A stretch of DNA of 52,808 nucleotides, from the NCBI GenBank assembly GCA_030648265.1, contig JAUSHX010000003.1:1-52808 (forward strand), read 5' to 3'. This stretch comes from a bacterium (GTDB lineage: Bacteria > Patescibacteriota > Minisyncoccia > Phycocordibacterales > UBA2100). Of the stretch, positions 39,177-47,211 are shown piece by piece. Below the pieces are notes generated by a model. It ran no database searches, was not told the DNA's origin, and saw only the letters and a list, made by a program, of their open reading frames with translations. The translations under genes and the position numbers were made by a program. Every line of letters begins with the position of its first letter. Position 1 is the first letter of the stretch.

Positions 39177-41177
39177 CTATGCCAAGAAGCTCACAATCAA
39201 TAGAGCTACGATATTCACCACCTTAATCATCGGGTTAATCGCGGGACCGGCTGTGTCTTTGTAGGGGTCGCCGACGGTGTCGCCGGTAACCGCCGCGGCG
39301 TGAGCGTGTCCGGATTTCCCGCCGTGGTGCCCGTCCTCAATGTACTTCTTCGCGTTATCCCACGCGGCGCCGCCCGATGTCATAGATATCGCGACAAAAA
39401 GGCCAGTAACGATGACGCCGACCAGAAGCCCGCCGAGCGCCTGGAGTCCGAGAACCCACCACACCAAGACCGGCACGAGCACCGGAAGAAGCGCGGGAAC
39501 AATCATCAGCTTCTGTGCGACAGCCGTTACAATTTCCACCGCAGTTCCATAATCAGGTTTTGCGGTTCCCTCCATGATTCCGGGAATTTCCCGAAACTGG
39601 CGGCGCACTTCCTCAACAACTGCGTGCCCTGCCTTTCCTACAGCCGCCATTGCCATTGATGAAAAGAGGTATGGCAGAAGTCCGCCGATGAGAAGTCCTG
39701 CGAGAACTGCGGGGTTGCTCAAATCAAACGTGAGCGCGCCGGATGCGAGGTGCGAGATTTCCTGCGTGTACGACGCGAAGAGAACCGTCGCGGCGAGCCC
39801 CGCTGAAGCGATGGCATATCCCTTCGTTACGGCCTTGGTCGTGTTGCCGACAGCGTCAAGCTGGTCCGTAACCGAGCGCACTTCCGCCGAGAGCCCCGAC
39901 ATTTCCGCGATGCCCCCGGCGTTATCGGTAATCGGTCCGAACGCATCAATGGCGATGACAATGCCCGTGAGAGAGAGCATGGACATGACGGCGACTGCGA
40001 TTCCATAGAGTCCCGCAAATTGATATGCAAGAAGGATGCTCCCCGTGATGAGCAGGACTGGGAGAGCGGTCGCTTCCATGGAGACGCCGAGCCCCGTGAT
40101 GATGTTTGTGCCGTGTCCGGTCGTAGAAGCCTTCGCGATGGACTTCACCGGATTGTAATCCTTGCTCGTGTAGTAATCGGTGATGACGAACATGCCGATG
40201 GTCACGGCAATGCCGATGAGCGCGCAGTAGAAAAGATTCAGCACGGTGAATGAGCCGTTGCCCGACATAATCATGTTCGTGAGCGGATAGAACGCGGCGA
40301 CAGAAAGCACGGCGGAGACAATGAGCCCGCGGTATAAAACCCTCATGATGGCATCCTTGGCTCCGCCCCGTACGAAGAACGACGCTATCACGCAGGCCAA
40401 GAGGCCGACAGCGCCGAGCGCGAGCGGGAACATAATCGCGCCGGGAAAAGCCGGCAGAAGTAGTGAGCCGAGAAGCATGACGGCTACCGCGGACACAACA
40501 TACGTTTCAAAAAGGTCCGCCGCCATACCGGCTGTGTCGCCGACGTTATCGCCGACATTGTCGGCGATAACCGCCGGGTTGCGCGGGTCGTCTTCGGGGA
40601 TTCCGGCCTCAATTTTCCCCACCAAATCGGCGCCAACATCGGCGCCCTTTGTGAATATTCCTCCGCCAAGGCGCGCGAAGACTGAAATGAGCGATGCGCC
40701 GAACGCAAGCCCGACCATGGCTCCCAAGTCCCCCGTTACCCAATAGAAAACGGTGACGGAAAGAAGCGCCAGAGCAGCGACCGTCAGCCCGGTTACCGAG
40801 CCGGCGCGGAATGCCGCACTAAGAGCGGCGGGGATTCCGGAACGGGCGGCCTCTGCCGTCCTGACATTTGCGCGGACGGCAACCGCCATGCCGATATAGC
40901 CGGAAAGCGCGGATACGAATGCCCCGATAAGAAAGCCTGTCGCCGAGAGCCACGAGATGAAGTATCCGAGCAGGAGAAAAAAGACAACGGCGACTAAGGC
41001 GACGACTTTATACTGCCGGACGAGATAGGCATTCGCGCCCTCTTTAATCGCGTCGGCGATGTCGGTCATTTTCTTGCTGCCGTCTGCGAGGCTCAAGACC
41101 TGCATCGCGAGAATTCCGCTGAAAACGAGCGTTACCACACCGGAAATAACTGTCCACAAAAAAATCGCTGACTGCAT
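39177..41177 (-). CDS. hppA: Membrane-bound proton-pumping pyrophosphatase
   Basis: This 666-residue protein with about sixteen hydrophobic helices hydrolyses pyrophosphate to pump protons across the cytoplasmic membrane. The substrate-binding cluster is [54 protein letters not shown], and the second acidic group is [54 protein letters not shown] lies near the C-terminus. The subtype-determining stretch is [10 protein letters not shown]: Lys after GNTT and Thr three residues on are the marks of potassium-independent enzymes. For a CPR cell with limited respiration, this would be a main source of proton motive force (inference). Confidence 0.96.
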   Translation of the reverse strand: MQSAIFLWTVISGVVTLVFSGILAMQVLSLADGSKKMTDIADAIKEGANAYLVRQYKVVALVAVVFFLLLGYFISWLSATGFLIGAFVSALSGYIGMAVAVRANVRTAEAARSGIPAALSAAFRAGSVTGLTVAALALLSVTVFYWVTGDLGAMVGLAFGASLISVFARLGGGIFTKGADVGADLVGKIEAGIPEDDPRNPAVIADNVGDNVGDTAGMAADLFETYVVSAVAVMLLGSLLLPAFPGAIMFPLALGAVGLLACVIASFFVRGGAKDAIMRVLYRGLIVSAVLSVAAFYPLTNMIMSGNGSFTVLNLFYCALIGIAVTIGMFVITDYYTSKDYNPVKSIAKASTTGHGTNIITGLGVSMEATALPVLLITGSILLAYQFAGLYGIAVAVMSMLSLTGIVIAIDAFGPITDNAGGIAEMSGLSAEVRSVTDQLDAVGNTTKAVTKGYAIASAGLAATVLFASYTQEISHLASGALTFDLSNPAVLAGLLIGGLLPYLFSSMAMAAVGKAGHAVVEEVRRQFREIPGIMEGTAKPDYGTAVEIVTAVAQKLMIVPALLPVLVPVLVWWVLGLQALGGLLVGVIVTGLFVAISMTSGGAAWDNAKKYIEDGHHGGKSGHAHAAAVTGDTVGDPYKDTAGPAINPMIKVVNIVALLIVSFLA

Positions 41178-41258
41178 AGTATGTATACTGATTACGTAAT
41201 TAATTAACCCAGATTTCGCGGAGTGTAACGTACTTCAATCTCTTTGACAACCGGCCGA

Positions 41259-41315
41259 AAATCCCCAAGGTCGCTCCTCGGGACTTTTGAATTTGAGGTG
41301 CGACCTTGGGGATTT
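41259..41315. repeat. 21-bp inverted repeat upstream of the small membrane protein
   Basis: Arms 41259-41279 and 41295-41315 with one T/T mismatch and a 15-base loop. It is 37 bp before the ATG at 41353, with a TATACT box (41334-41339) in between. Confidence 0.8.
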
Positions 41316-41352
41316 CGCACCTGTACGGTGGTATACTGTTTTCATCGCACGT

Positions 41353-41586
41353 ATGGACGAATTCAACAAAGGGAACGAAGCCATCCAAAATCAGCCGGTC
41401 AAACCAGTGGAGAAGCCGGGCGGAGCAGGTTCAATTATCGGCGCGATAATAATTATTCTTTTGCTTGCCGCCGGCGCCTTTTACTTCTGGGGAGCAAAAC
41501 TAAACACCGTAGACAATAATCCCCCGCCGCTTATTCTTGGAAATGAAACTGCGGATGCGGACACTTCAAGCACTTCTGCATCATAA
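41353..41586 (+). CDS. Small single-pass membrane protein
   Basis: This 77-residue protein starts at MDEFNKGNEAIQNQ. Residues 1-25 are polar, then GSIIGAIIIILLLAAGAFYFWGA forms one membrane helix, and a short Asp/Ser/Thr-rich tail follows (ETADADTSSTSAS). No family is recognised. The -10 box TATACT lies about 13 bases upstream, so the leader is very short. Trigger factor follows on the same strand after about 100 bp. Confidence 0.65.
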   Translation: MDEFNKGNEAIQNQPVKPVEKPGGAGSIIGAIIIILLLAAGAFYFWGAKLNTVDNNPPPLILGNETADADTSSTSAS

Positions 41587-41617
41587 CTTCCCGCTCGCTG
41601 AAGTCGGAATGGGGCAA

Positions 41618-41646
41618 CTACCCACGAGGTTTCACCTCGTGGGTAG
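41618..41646. repeat. CTACCCACGAGGT hairpin, second copy
   Basis: Perfect 13-bp stem with loop TTC. The same stem occurs at 22557-22593. It lies between the small membrane protein and the trigger factor gene and may terminate the former. Confidence 0.85.
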
Positions 41647-41682
41647 CTATCTGAAATGTTAAAAGTGTGATAAAAAATACCG

Positions 41683-42795
41683 ATGTCTGACGAGATAAAA
41701 ACTGGAACAAAAACTAATCCTCACGAAACTGGTGTTATGATCACGCGCGATACGGAGCGCTGGGAGGTTGAAGTAAAGGCGGAGATTCCCACGGAGATTC
41801 TTATCACGTACCGCGACCACGCACTGAAAGAAATCCAGAAAACCGCGAAGATAGACGGGTTCCGCCCAGGGCACGCGCCCGAATCGGAAATCATCCGCGT
41901 CTATGGCGAACCGGCAATCCTCCGGCACGCGGCGGAAGATGCCGTTCAGCATGAACTGCCGGAAATTCTTGCTTCGCAAAAATTGCCGATTGTGGAAACG
42001 CCCCGCGTGACGATTAATGCTCCCGAAGCAGGCAAACCGCTTGCATTCACCGCGCGCGCGGCGCTTGCGCCGGAAATTGAACTGGCTGATTACAAAGCTA
42101 CCGCGAAAAAACATCTGAAAAACAAGAAGGAAGCGGAGGTTTCTGATGAAGAGCACGCAAAAGCGATGACCCACCTGCGTCGTGAACGTGCGCGTATTGA
42201 GAAAGTAGAAGCGGGCAAAAAACCGGCGGAGGCCGCAGATGAGGCGCGCGCGATGGAAGAGAAGAATTTGCCGGAACTTGATGATGCGTTCGCGATTAGT
42301 ATCGGCTATGAGAGCATCGCCCACTTTCATACAAAAATCCGCGAGAACATGAAGGCGGAAAAGGAGCGGCAGGAAACGGACAAGCGACGGCAAGCAATCA
42401 TTGAAGACCTTGTTAAGAATTCCAAAATTTCCTATCCGGCAATACTGCGTGAATACGAAATAAATGAAATGGAGGCGCGTTTGAAAGACGACCTCGCAGG
42501 TGCCGGCATGAACCTTGAAGCCTACCTCGCGCAAATGAAGAAAACGTGGGAACAAATTCTCGCGGAGTGGAAAGCCCCTTCCGACTCGCGCGCAAAAACA
42601 CGCCTAATCTTAGGTGAAATCGCGCGCAAAGAAAACATAGAGCCCGACGAGACGCTTCTCGCGCAAGAAGTTGAACACGCCAAAAAGCACTACAAAGACG
42701 CCGCGCCGGAAGCGTTAAGAGCCCACATAGCCCACGCCATGCGCAACGAAGCAGTCTTGAAATTCTTGGAATCGCTGGGAGCAAAAAATAATTGA
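41683..42795 (+). CDS. tig: Trigger factor lacking the FKBP domain
   Basis: This 370-residue ribosome-associated chaperone has the ribosome-docking domain (residues about 15-150) with the signature IDGFRPGHAPESEIIRVYG, where most proteins have GFRxGxxP. After ELADYKATAKK the C-terminal arm domain follows directly (SDEEHAKAMTHLRRERARIEKVE..., ELDDAFAISIGYESIAHFHTKIRENMKAEKERQE). It ends with the long helical cradle. The peptidyl-prolyl isomerase domain (about 85 residues) normally found in between is absent, explaining the short length. clpP lies 150 bp downstream, as in many bacteria (tig-clpP). Confidence 0.9.
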   Translation: MSDEIKTGTKTNPHETGVMITRDTERWEVEVKAEIPTEILITYRDHALKEIQKTAKIDGFRPGHAPESEIIRVYGEPAILRHAAEDAVQHELPEILASQKLPIVETPRVTINAPEAGKPLAFTARAALAPEIELADYKATAKKHLKNKKEAEVSDEEHAKAMTHLRRERARIEKVEAGKKPAEAADEARAMEEKNLPELDDAFAISIGYESIAHFHTKIRENMKAEKERQETDKRRQAIIEDLVKNSKISYPAILREYEINEMEARLKDDLAGAGMNLEAYLAQMKKTWEQILAEWKAPSDSRAKTRLILGEIARKENIEPDETLLAQEVEHAKKHYKDAAPEALRAHIAHAMRNEAVLKFLESLGAKNN

Positions 42796-42951
42796 TTCTT
42801 AAAGAGAAGTTGCTATGATGTCCGTATGAATCCCGTTAGAAGTCGCGGAAGTTCGGAGTGTGGTATGCTCGTGGAATATAATATGTCGATCGAATGCTTA
42901 CAAGCAATAACTTTCGAGTCGGAAGCGCAAGCTTCCTACTTCTAACGGGAT
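42793..42951 (+). promoter_or_regulatory. clpP leader: promoter, uORF and flanking inverted repeat
   Basis: TTGATT (42793-42798) and TATGAT (42815-42820) with 16 bp between predict a start at the uORF ATG (42826). Arms ATCCCGTTAGAAGT (42830-42843) and its complement (42938-42951) enclose about 95 bp. The right arm contains the uORF stop (TTCTAA) and the first two bases of the clpP ATG, so the stem would sequester the gene's start. Confidence 0.75.
42826..42945 (+). CDS. Upstream ORF of clpP (39 aa)
   Basis: It opens with [10 protein letters not shown] and ends with QASYF before TAA. NPV near the start and a final F-TAA also mark the sod and pilB uORFs. The stop lies four bases before the clpP ATG, so translation of the uORF would open the stem that covers the clpP start and allow re-initiation. 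Confidence 0.5.
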   Translation: MNPVRSRGSSECGMLVEYNMSIECLQAITFESEAQASYF

Positions 42952-43552
42952 GAAAACCGAAAACGCACCTCGTGCCCAAATGCTCGTGCCGATGGTCGTT
43001 GAGAAGAGTTCCTTCGGCGAACGCGCGTACGATATTTTCTCCCGTCTTTTAAAGGAACGGATTATTTTCCTTGGTGGGCCGATAGAAAGTGAGACCGCTA
43101 ATCTCGTCATTGCTCAACTTCTATTCCTCGCTTCGGAGGATCCGAAGAAAGAAGTCTCGCTTTATATCAATTCTCCGGGAGGTTCCGTCTCCGCGACGCT
43201 CGCGATGATAGACACGATGAACCACATCCAGCCCCCGGTCTCTACGGTGTGCGTGGGGATTGCGGCATCCGGCGCGGCATGGCTTCTTTCATCGGGGCAA
43301 AAAGGCAAGCGCTTCATATTGCCGAATGCGGAGGTGATGATTCATCAGCCGCTCGGTGGCGCGGAGGGCCAGGCATCCGACATCGCCATTACCGCCCAGC
43401 ACATCCTCGCGACACGCGACCGTTTGAATAAAATGATGGCCAAGAATACGGGCCAACCGTTGAAGAAAATAGAGTCCGATGTAGACCGCGACTTTTTCAT
43501 GACAGCCGAGGAAGCCGTTAAGTACGGAATCGTGGATAAAGTACTGGTTTAG
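42950..43552 (+). CDS. clpP: ATP-dependent Clp protease proteolytic subunit
   Basis: This 200-residue ClpP has the catalytic Ser107 in [16 protein letters not shown], His132 in [19 protein letters not shown], and the Asp in the [12 protein letters not shown] region. The conserved [19 protein letters not shown] and the closing [13 protein letters not shown] complete the family features. Fourteen such subunits form the degradation barrel. The N-terminal 10 residues ([10 protein letters not shown]) are short, and any propeptide is minimal. No clpX lies in the window. Expression is likely controlled through its hairpin/uORF leader. Confidence 0.96.
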   Translation: MKTENAPRAQMLVPMVVEKSSFGERAYDIFSRLLKERIIFLGGPIESETANLVIAQLLFLASEDPKKEVSLYINSPGGSVSATLAMIDTMNHIQPPVSTVCVGIAASGAAWLLSSGQKGKRFILPNAEVMIHQPLGGAEGQASDIAITAQHILATRDRLNKMMAKNTGQPLKKIESDVDRDFFMTAEEAVKYGIVDKVLV

Positions 43553-43791
43553 CCACTAGAGAATGGGGGTTTTCGGGCCGGTATTTCCTAAACCCTATTC
43601 CCTATTGGCTAATCCCTATTCCGATGGTATACTCCCGATACACTAATTAATATTTATGAATTTGCATCCTCTTCTCGCATCTGGATTCGCACCTGAAGTT
43701 CATGGAACAAGTCTCTTGTTAATTAATCGTTCTCACAACTTTGGCGTAGTGGTTTAAGCATATACAGATGCGCGAGGGGAAACCCACGCGT
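43553..43791 (+). other. clpP-rny intergenic region with promoter and small ORF
   Basis: It contains TTAGCCACTAG-type repeat units (43552-43610), then TTGGCT (near 43606), a 17-bp spacer and TATACT (near 43629). A 33-codon ORF runs from ATG 43656 to TAA 43755-43757 (MNLHPLLASGFAPEVHG...). The ORF ends 35 bases before the rny start. I cannot tell whether it is translated; no ribosome site is seen. Confidence 0.4.
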
Positions 43792-45321
43792 ATGACATTA
43801 AAAATAGCACTTCTTCTTTTCGCCCTTGCGGGCGCAGTCGGTATTGGACTCGGATACTATCTCCGGTTCATTATCAGTTTAGGAAAGCGCGGTTCAATGG
43901 AAATTCTCGTCCGGCAGATGACGCTGGACGCGGAAGTGAAAGCGAAGCGTATCACCGAAGAGGCCGAGAAACGCGCCGCGGAGAAAAGAGATTTGCAGAC
44001 GAGCGAATTTAAGGAGCGCGAGCGCGAATTGAAGCAGACGGAGGAACGTCTCGTGCGCAAAGAGGAGCTTGTGGACAAGCGCCAATCAAACAATGATGCA
44101 GAGCAGGAATCTCTGGCCAAGAAGACTGAAGAGGTTCAAAAAGCCAGGGAAAAAGCCGAGGAATTGGTGCGCGACCGGCAGGAAAAACTGGAAAAAACCG
44201 CGGGTCTCACTGCCGAAGAGGCAAAAAACGAGCTCATCAAATCAATTGAAAAACGCTACGAGAGCGACCTTGAGGGCCGGATGCGGAAACTGGAAATATC
44301 GGGCAACGAGAAACTTGAACAGCGCGCGAAAGAAATCCTAACGGTCTCCGTGCATCGCCTTGGTAATTCCGTTGTCTCCGATGTGCTCGCGACGACAATG
44401 ACAATCCCTAATGATGAAATCAAGGGAAAAATTATCGGGCGGGAGGGCCGCAATATCCGCGCGTTTGAGCGCGCGACTGGTGTTGACGTTATTGTGGACG
44501 ACACGCCGGGTACCATCACACTTTCGTCGTACGACCCGATTCGCCGGCAAATTGCCCGCATCGCGCTGGAAAATCTAATTCTGGATGGCAGAATCCAGCC
44601 GGCAAAAATTGAGGAAGCGGTTGTAAAAGCGGAGGGAGAAATAAATACCATCATCAAAAAGAAAGGTACCGAAGCCGCCTACGAAGCGCGTGTGCCGAAT
44701 CTTGACCCGAAACTTCTGATGATTCTCGGGCGCCTCTATTTCCGCACAAGTTACGGCCAAAATGTGCTTGACCACTCCGTGGAAGTGGCACACCTCGCGG
44801 GAATGCTCGCGGAAGAACTGGGCGCAGACGCAGCCGTCGCGCGCGCGGGAGCGCTTATGCACGACATCGGCAAGGCGGTTGACCACGAGGTAACGGGAAC
44901 ACACGTGGAAATCGGCAGAAGAATTCTGCAAAAATTCGGTGTCAGCGAAGAAGTGGTTAAAGCAATGCAGGCGCATCACGAGGAGTATCCATACGAGACT
45001 CCGGAATCAATGATTGTGCAGGTTGCAGACGCGATTTCGGGCGGCCGTCCGGGAGCGCGCCGAGACTCTGTTGAAAATTACATCAAGCGTCTTGAGGAAT
45101 TGGAAGCGATTGCCAACAAAATGCCCGGCGTTGAGAAAACATACGCCATCGCCGCCGGCCGCGAAGTGCGCGTGATTGTAAAACCCGCCGAAATAAGCGA
45201 TTTGGAAGCGCGCAAACTGGCGAGAGACATCGCAGACAAAATAGAAGCCGACCTGCAGTACCCGGGGGAGATAAAAGTTTCTGTCATCCGCGAAACGAGG
45301 GTTATTGAATACGCCCGCTAA
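43792..45321 (+). CDS. rny: Ribonuclease Y
   Basis: This membrane-anchored endoribonuclease initiates mRNA decay. The start at MTLKIALLLFALAGAVGIGLGYYL gives 509 residues; the frame opens eight codons earlier. After the N-terminal helix comes a long coiled coil (residues about 45-170, Lys/Glu-rich). A KH domain follows (TIPNDEIKGKIIGREGRNIRAFERATGVDVIVDD), then the HD domain: HSVEVAHLAGMLAEELG, ALMHDIGKAVDHEVTGTHVEIG (HD and metal ligands) and HHEEYPYETPESMIVQVADAISGGRPGARR. The C-terminal VRVIVKPAEISDLEARKLARDIADKIE is typical. Confidence 0.96.
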   Translation: MTLKIALLLFALAGAVGIGLGYYLRFIISLGKRGSMEILVRQMTLDAEVKAKRITEEAEKRAAEKRDLQTSEFKERERELKQTEERLVRKEELVDKRQSNNDAEQESLAKKTEEVQKAREKAEELVRDRQEKLEKTAGLTAEEAKNELIKSIEKRYESDLEGRMRKLEISGNEKLEQRAKEILTVSVHRLGNSVVSDVLATTMTIPNDEIKGKIIGREGRNIRAFERATGVDVIVDDTPGTITLSSYDPIRRQIARIALENLILDGRIQPAKIEEAVVKAEGEINTIIKKKGTEAAYEARVPNLDPKLLMILGRLYFRTSYGQNVLDHSVEVAHLAGMLAEELGADAAVARAGALMHDIGKAVDHEVTGTHVEIGRRILQKFGVSEEVVKAMQAHHEEYPYETPESMIVQVADAISGGRPGARRDSVENYIKRLEELEAIANKMPGVEKTYAIAAGREVRVIVKPAEISDLEARKLARDIADKIEADLQYPGEIKVSVIRETRVIEYAR

Positions 45322-45379
45322 CGCGTGGTTGCCTGTTCCATAGCGTGCTTCGCTCTGCTACGGGGAGTACGCGAGATAG

Positions 45380-45583
45380 CTAGGCGCGTTTCGCGTAAGC
45401 AGAGAGAAGTTTATACCTTTTGTTGCGATACGAAACGCGCACACGCTTAGTGTCTTGCTTAATCTGTTGTCGTTCCCTTTTCGTCTTGTATTCTTCCATC
45501 CGAACATAACAGTGTGCCCAAATACGATTGTCCCCTCTCCGTTTTTTGTCGAAGAATATCTCCGCGAGACGTCCGTTCACCAT
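45380..45583 (-). CDS. Small basic protein of unknown function
   Basis: Starting at MVNGRLAEIFFDKKRRGDNRIWAHCYV the product has 67 residues; the frame opens six codons earlier. It is rich in Lys/Arg (EEYKTKRERQQIKQDTKRVRVSYRNKRYKLL). The pattern of a short beta part with AHCYV followed by a basic helix suggests an RNA-binding protein, but I do not know a named family. It lies opposite to its neighbours, rny and the HicBA pair. The antisense frame at 45455-45700 has no protein-like features. Confidence 0.5.
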   Translation of the reverse strand: MVNGRLAEIFFDKKRRGDNRIWAHCYVRMEEYKTKRERQQIKQDTKRVRVSYRNKRYKLLSAYAKRA

Positions 45584-45653
45584 TGCAAAACACCATCCCA
45601 TCGCTCCATTAAATCACACTTGTCCATGAGATGTATCGTGATACACTGGCGGT

Positions 45654-45902
45654 ATGAAATCTTCGCACAAGCAATTCAAAATCGTTATCGAACGGGATGA
45701 GGATGGCTATTTTGTGGCCGACGTCCCTGCGCTTCCGGGATGTCATACCCAGGGGAAGAATATGATTGAACTTCAAAAAAATGTGCGCGAAGTAATCGCT
45801 CTCTGTCTGGCCGAGTCAAAATCAAACACAGCATACCGGCGGCACATTCGCGAGTTTTCCTACGAGCCGTCATTCGTCGGCATTGATACAATAACCGTAT
45901 AG
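45654..45902 (+). CDS. hicB: HicB-family antitoxin
   Basis: This 82-residue protein has the HicB partial RNase H-like fold: FKIVIERDEDGYFVADVPALPGCHTQGKNMIELQKNVREVIALCLAE. No separate C-terminal DNA-binding domain is seen, as in short HicB proteins. It neutralises HicA by covering the active site. The gene precedes hicA by 5 bp, an antitoxin-first order found in many HicBA systems. Confidence 0.88.
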   Translation: MKSSHKQFKIVIERDEDGYFVADVPALPGCHTQGKNMIELQKNVREVIALCLAESKSNTAYRRHIREFSYEPSFVGIDTITV

Positions 45903-45907
45903 AGCGT

Positions 45908-46138
45908 ATGTCTCCAGGCCGCATGCCCATGCTTACGGCGCGAGACGTAGTGCGCTTGCTGATTAAGCTTGGTTTTAGTAAAACGAGGCAGGTCGGTTCG
46001 CATGCCTTCTTTGAGCATTTTGACGGACGTGTAACCACGGTATCAATCCACTCTGGAGAAGATATTGGCCGCGGACTACTCCGCAAAATCTTGCGCGATA
46101 TTAAATTAACGCCGGACGAGTTAAGCGAGTTGCTTTGA
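45908..46138 (+). CDS. hicA: HicA-family mRNA interferase toxin
   Basis: This 76-residue protein has the double-stranded-RNA-binding-like HicA fold. LTARDVVRLLIKLGFSKTRQVGSHAFFEHFDGRVTTVSIHSGEDIGRGLLRKILRDIKLTPDEL holds the catalytic His in GSHAFF. The start may be MPMLTARD, five codons downstream. The usual Lys/Arg around KGSHxxx is Gln-Val here. HicA cleaves mRNA during stress. It ends 17 bp before the convergent PEP-synthase-like gene. Confidence 0.88.
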   Translation: MSPGRMPMLTARDVVRLLIKLGFSKTRQVGSHAFFEHFDGRVTTVSIHSGEDIGRGLLRKILRDIKLTPDELSELL

Positions 46139-46155
46139 GGTATCACACTTCCCCT

Positions 46156-47208
46156 TTACCGAAGCGGAGAAAGCGTAGTGATTGGACGGCTCTGCATGAT
46201 GTAGAACTCTCCCTGTTCGTACGCCCATTCAACATCCACGGGAAAACCGTAGTGAGATTCAAGCTTCAGTACCAGATCCGTGAGTTCAAAAACCTGCTCG
46301 TCCCTTAATGTCGGCTTTTGGCCTTCTTTTTCGGATAGCTCCCGCCACTCATTTGGTTCCCCTGCCGAAGCTTTACGCGAAGGAGGGCCGTCATTTATTT
46401 TCTCTCCAACTATATGCTTATTCGCGCGAATAAGCATATAGTTTGCTTTTGAATTTGAGCCAGCGCGGACAAGAGAGCGCGGCTGCACCGTTATGTTTTT
46501 ATCAATGATACGGCGCGGGTTTTTCTCCACCACATAGCTATCGGGGGTTACTTGGCCGGAGACTATCGCCTCCCCCAGTCCGAAGCCAGCTTCAATAATG
46601 AGTTGATTTCTGTCCTCGGTAACTGGATGAACCGAAAAAGCAATCCCTGAAACTTCACTTTGAATCATTTTCTGTATGACAACGGCAACGGATATTTTCT
46701 GCCCGTGCATCCCCTTCTCAAAGCGGTAGAAAATCGCACGCGGAGTAAAAAGAGACGCCCAGCATTTTTGCACGTTCTCTAATAGATTTTCTTCTGTGGT
46801 GTTTAAGAAGGTGTCCAACTGCCCTGCCCAAGCGGTAGATGTACTGTCTTCTGCCGTAGCGCTTGAGCGCACCGCCACGTATTTCGCACCAAGTTTTTTG
46901 AACGCGGATTTAATTTCGCGCGCGATATCCGCCGGCATTCTCGCACTCAATATCAGCTGTTGTATTCTTTCTGATGCGATATCAACTGTCCGCAGTTCCT
47001 CGCGATTGACCTCATGGTCTAGAATCGTATCTAATTCTTGATTCAAATCCGACTCTGCCAAAAATCGCTCAAAAGCGGAGGTGAGTATGACGAAACCCGG
47101 AGGTACTGGGGTTCCCGCTTGAGTCATTTCTCCCAGTGACGCACCCTTGCCACCAACGCTTGCCACGTCATTCTTATTTATCTCCTTGAATGTGCGAATG
47201 AAATCCAT
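46156..47208 (-). CDS. PEP-synthase-type ATP-grasp domain as a stand-alone protein
   Basis: This 350-residue protein is the N-terminal PPDK/PEP-synthase ATP-binding domain: VGGKGASLGEMTQAGTPVPPGFVI, KYVAVRSSATAEDSTSTAWAGQLDTFLN, QKMIQSEVSGIAFSVHPVTEDRNQLIIEAGFGLGEAIVSGQVTPD and the closing VEWAYEQGEFYIMQSRPIT. Such domains split ATP and pass the beta-phosphate to a histidine on a swivelling domain, here encoded separately at 48288. The PEP-binding TIM barrel is absent. The region around residues 250-285 carries two palindrome-derived inserts (MLIRANKHI; GPPSRKASAGEP). It is the third gene of a three-gene operon, starting 3 bp after the middle gene. Confidence 0.9.
   Translation of the reverse strand: MDFIRTFKEINKNDVASVGGKGASLGEMTQAGTPVPPGFVILTSAFERFLAESDLNQELDTILDHEVNREELRTVDIASERIQQLILSARMPADIAREIKSAFKKLGAKYVAVRSSATAEDSTSTAWAGQLDTFLNTTEENLLENVQKCWASLFTPRAIFYRFEKGMHGQKISVAVVIQKMIQSEVSGIAFSVHPVTEDRNQLIIEAGFGLGEAIVSGQVTPDSYVVEKNPRRIIDKNITVQPRSLVRAGSNSKANYMLIRANKHIVGEKINDGPPSRKASAGEPNEWRELSEKEGQKPTLRDEQVFELTDLVLKLESHYGFPVDVEWAYEQGEFYIMQSRPITTLSPLR
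46359..46387. repeat. CCGAAGCTTTACGCG-type palindrome in the ATP-grasp gene
   Basis: Imperfect palindrome (CCCCTGCCGAAGC and GCGAAGGAGGG arms), read in frame as GPPSRKASAGEP. It has the same design as the palindrome in nusA. Confidence 0.6.
46409..46442. repeat. Perfect 34-bp palindrome inside the ATP-grasp gene
   Basis: Copy 2 of the TATATGCTTATTCG palindrome (copy 1 at 17789-17818). It is read in frame as YMLIRANKHI between ATP-grasp segments. Confidence 0.85.
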
Positions 47209-47211
47209 ACT

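Noticed and set aside
39074-39226. A 50-residue lysine-rich ORF between nusA and hppA
   Set aside because: It begins at the end of a perfect palindrome, runs through the bidirectional terminator and overlaps the 3' end of hppA. Its later residues are simply the terminator and antisense hppA.
41683-42555. A 298-residue minus-strand ORF opposite the trigger factor gene
   Set aside because: It is the antisense shadow of tig, and its residues (many Arg, Phe, Cys) show no protein-like pattern.
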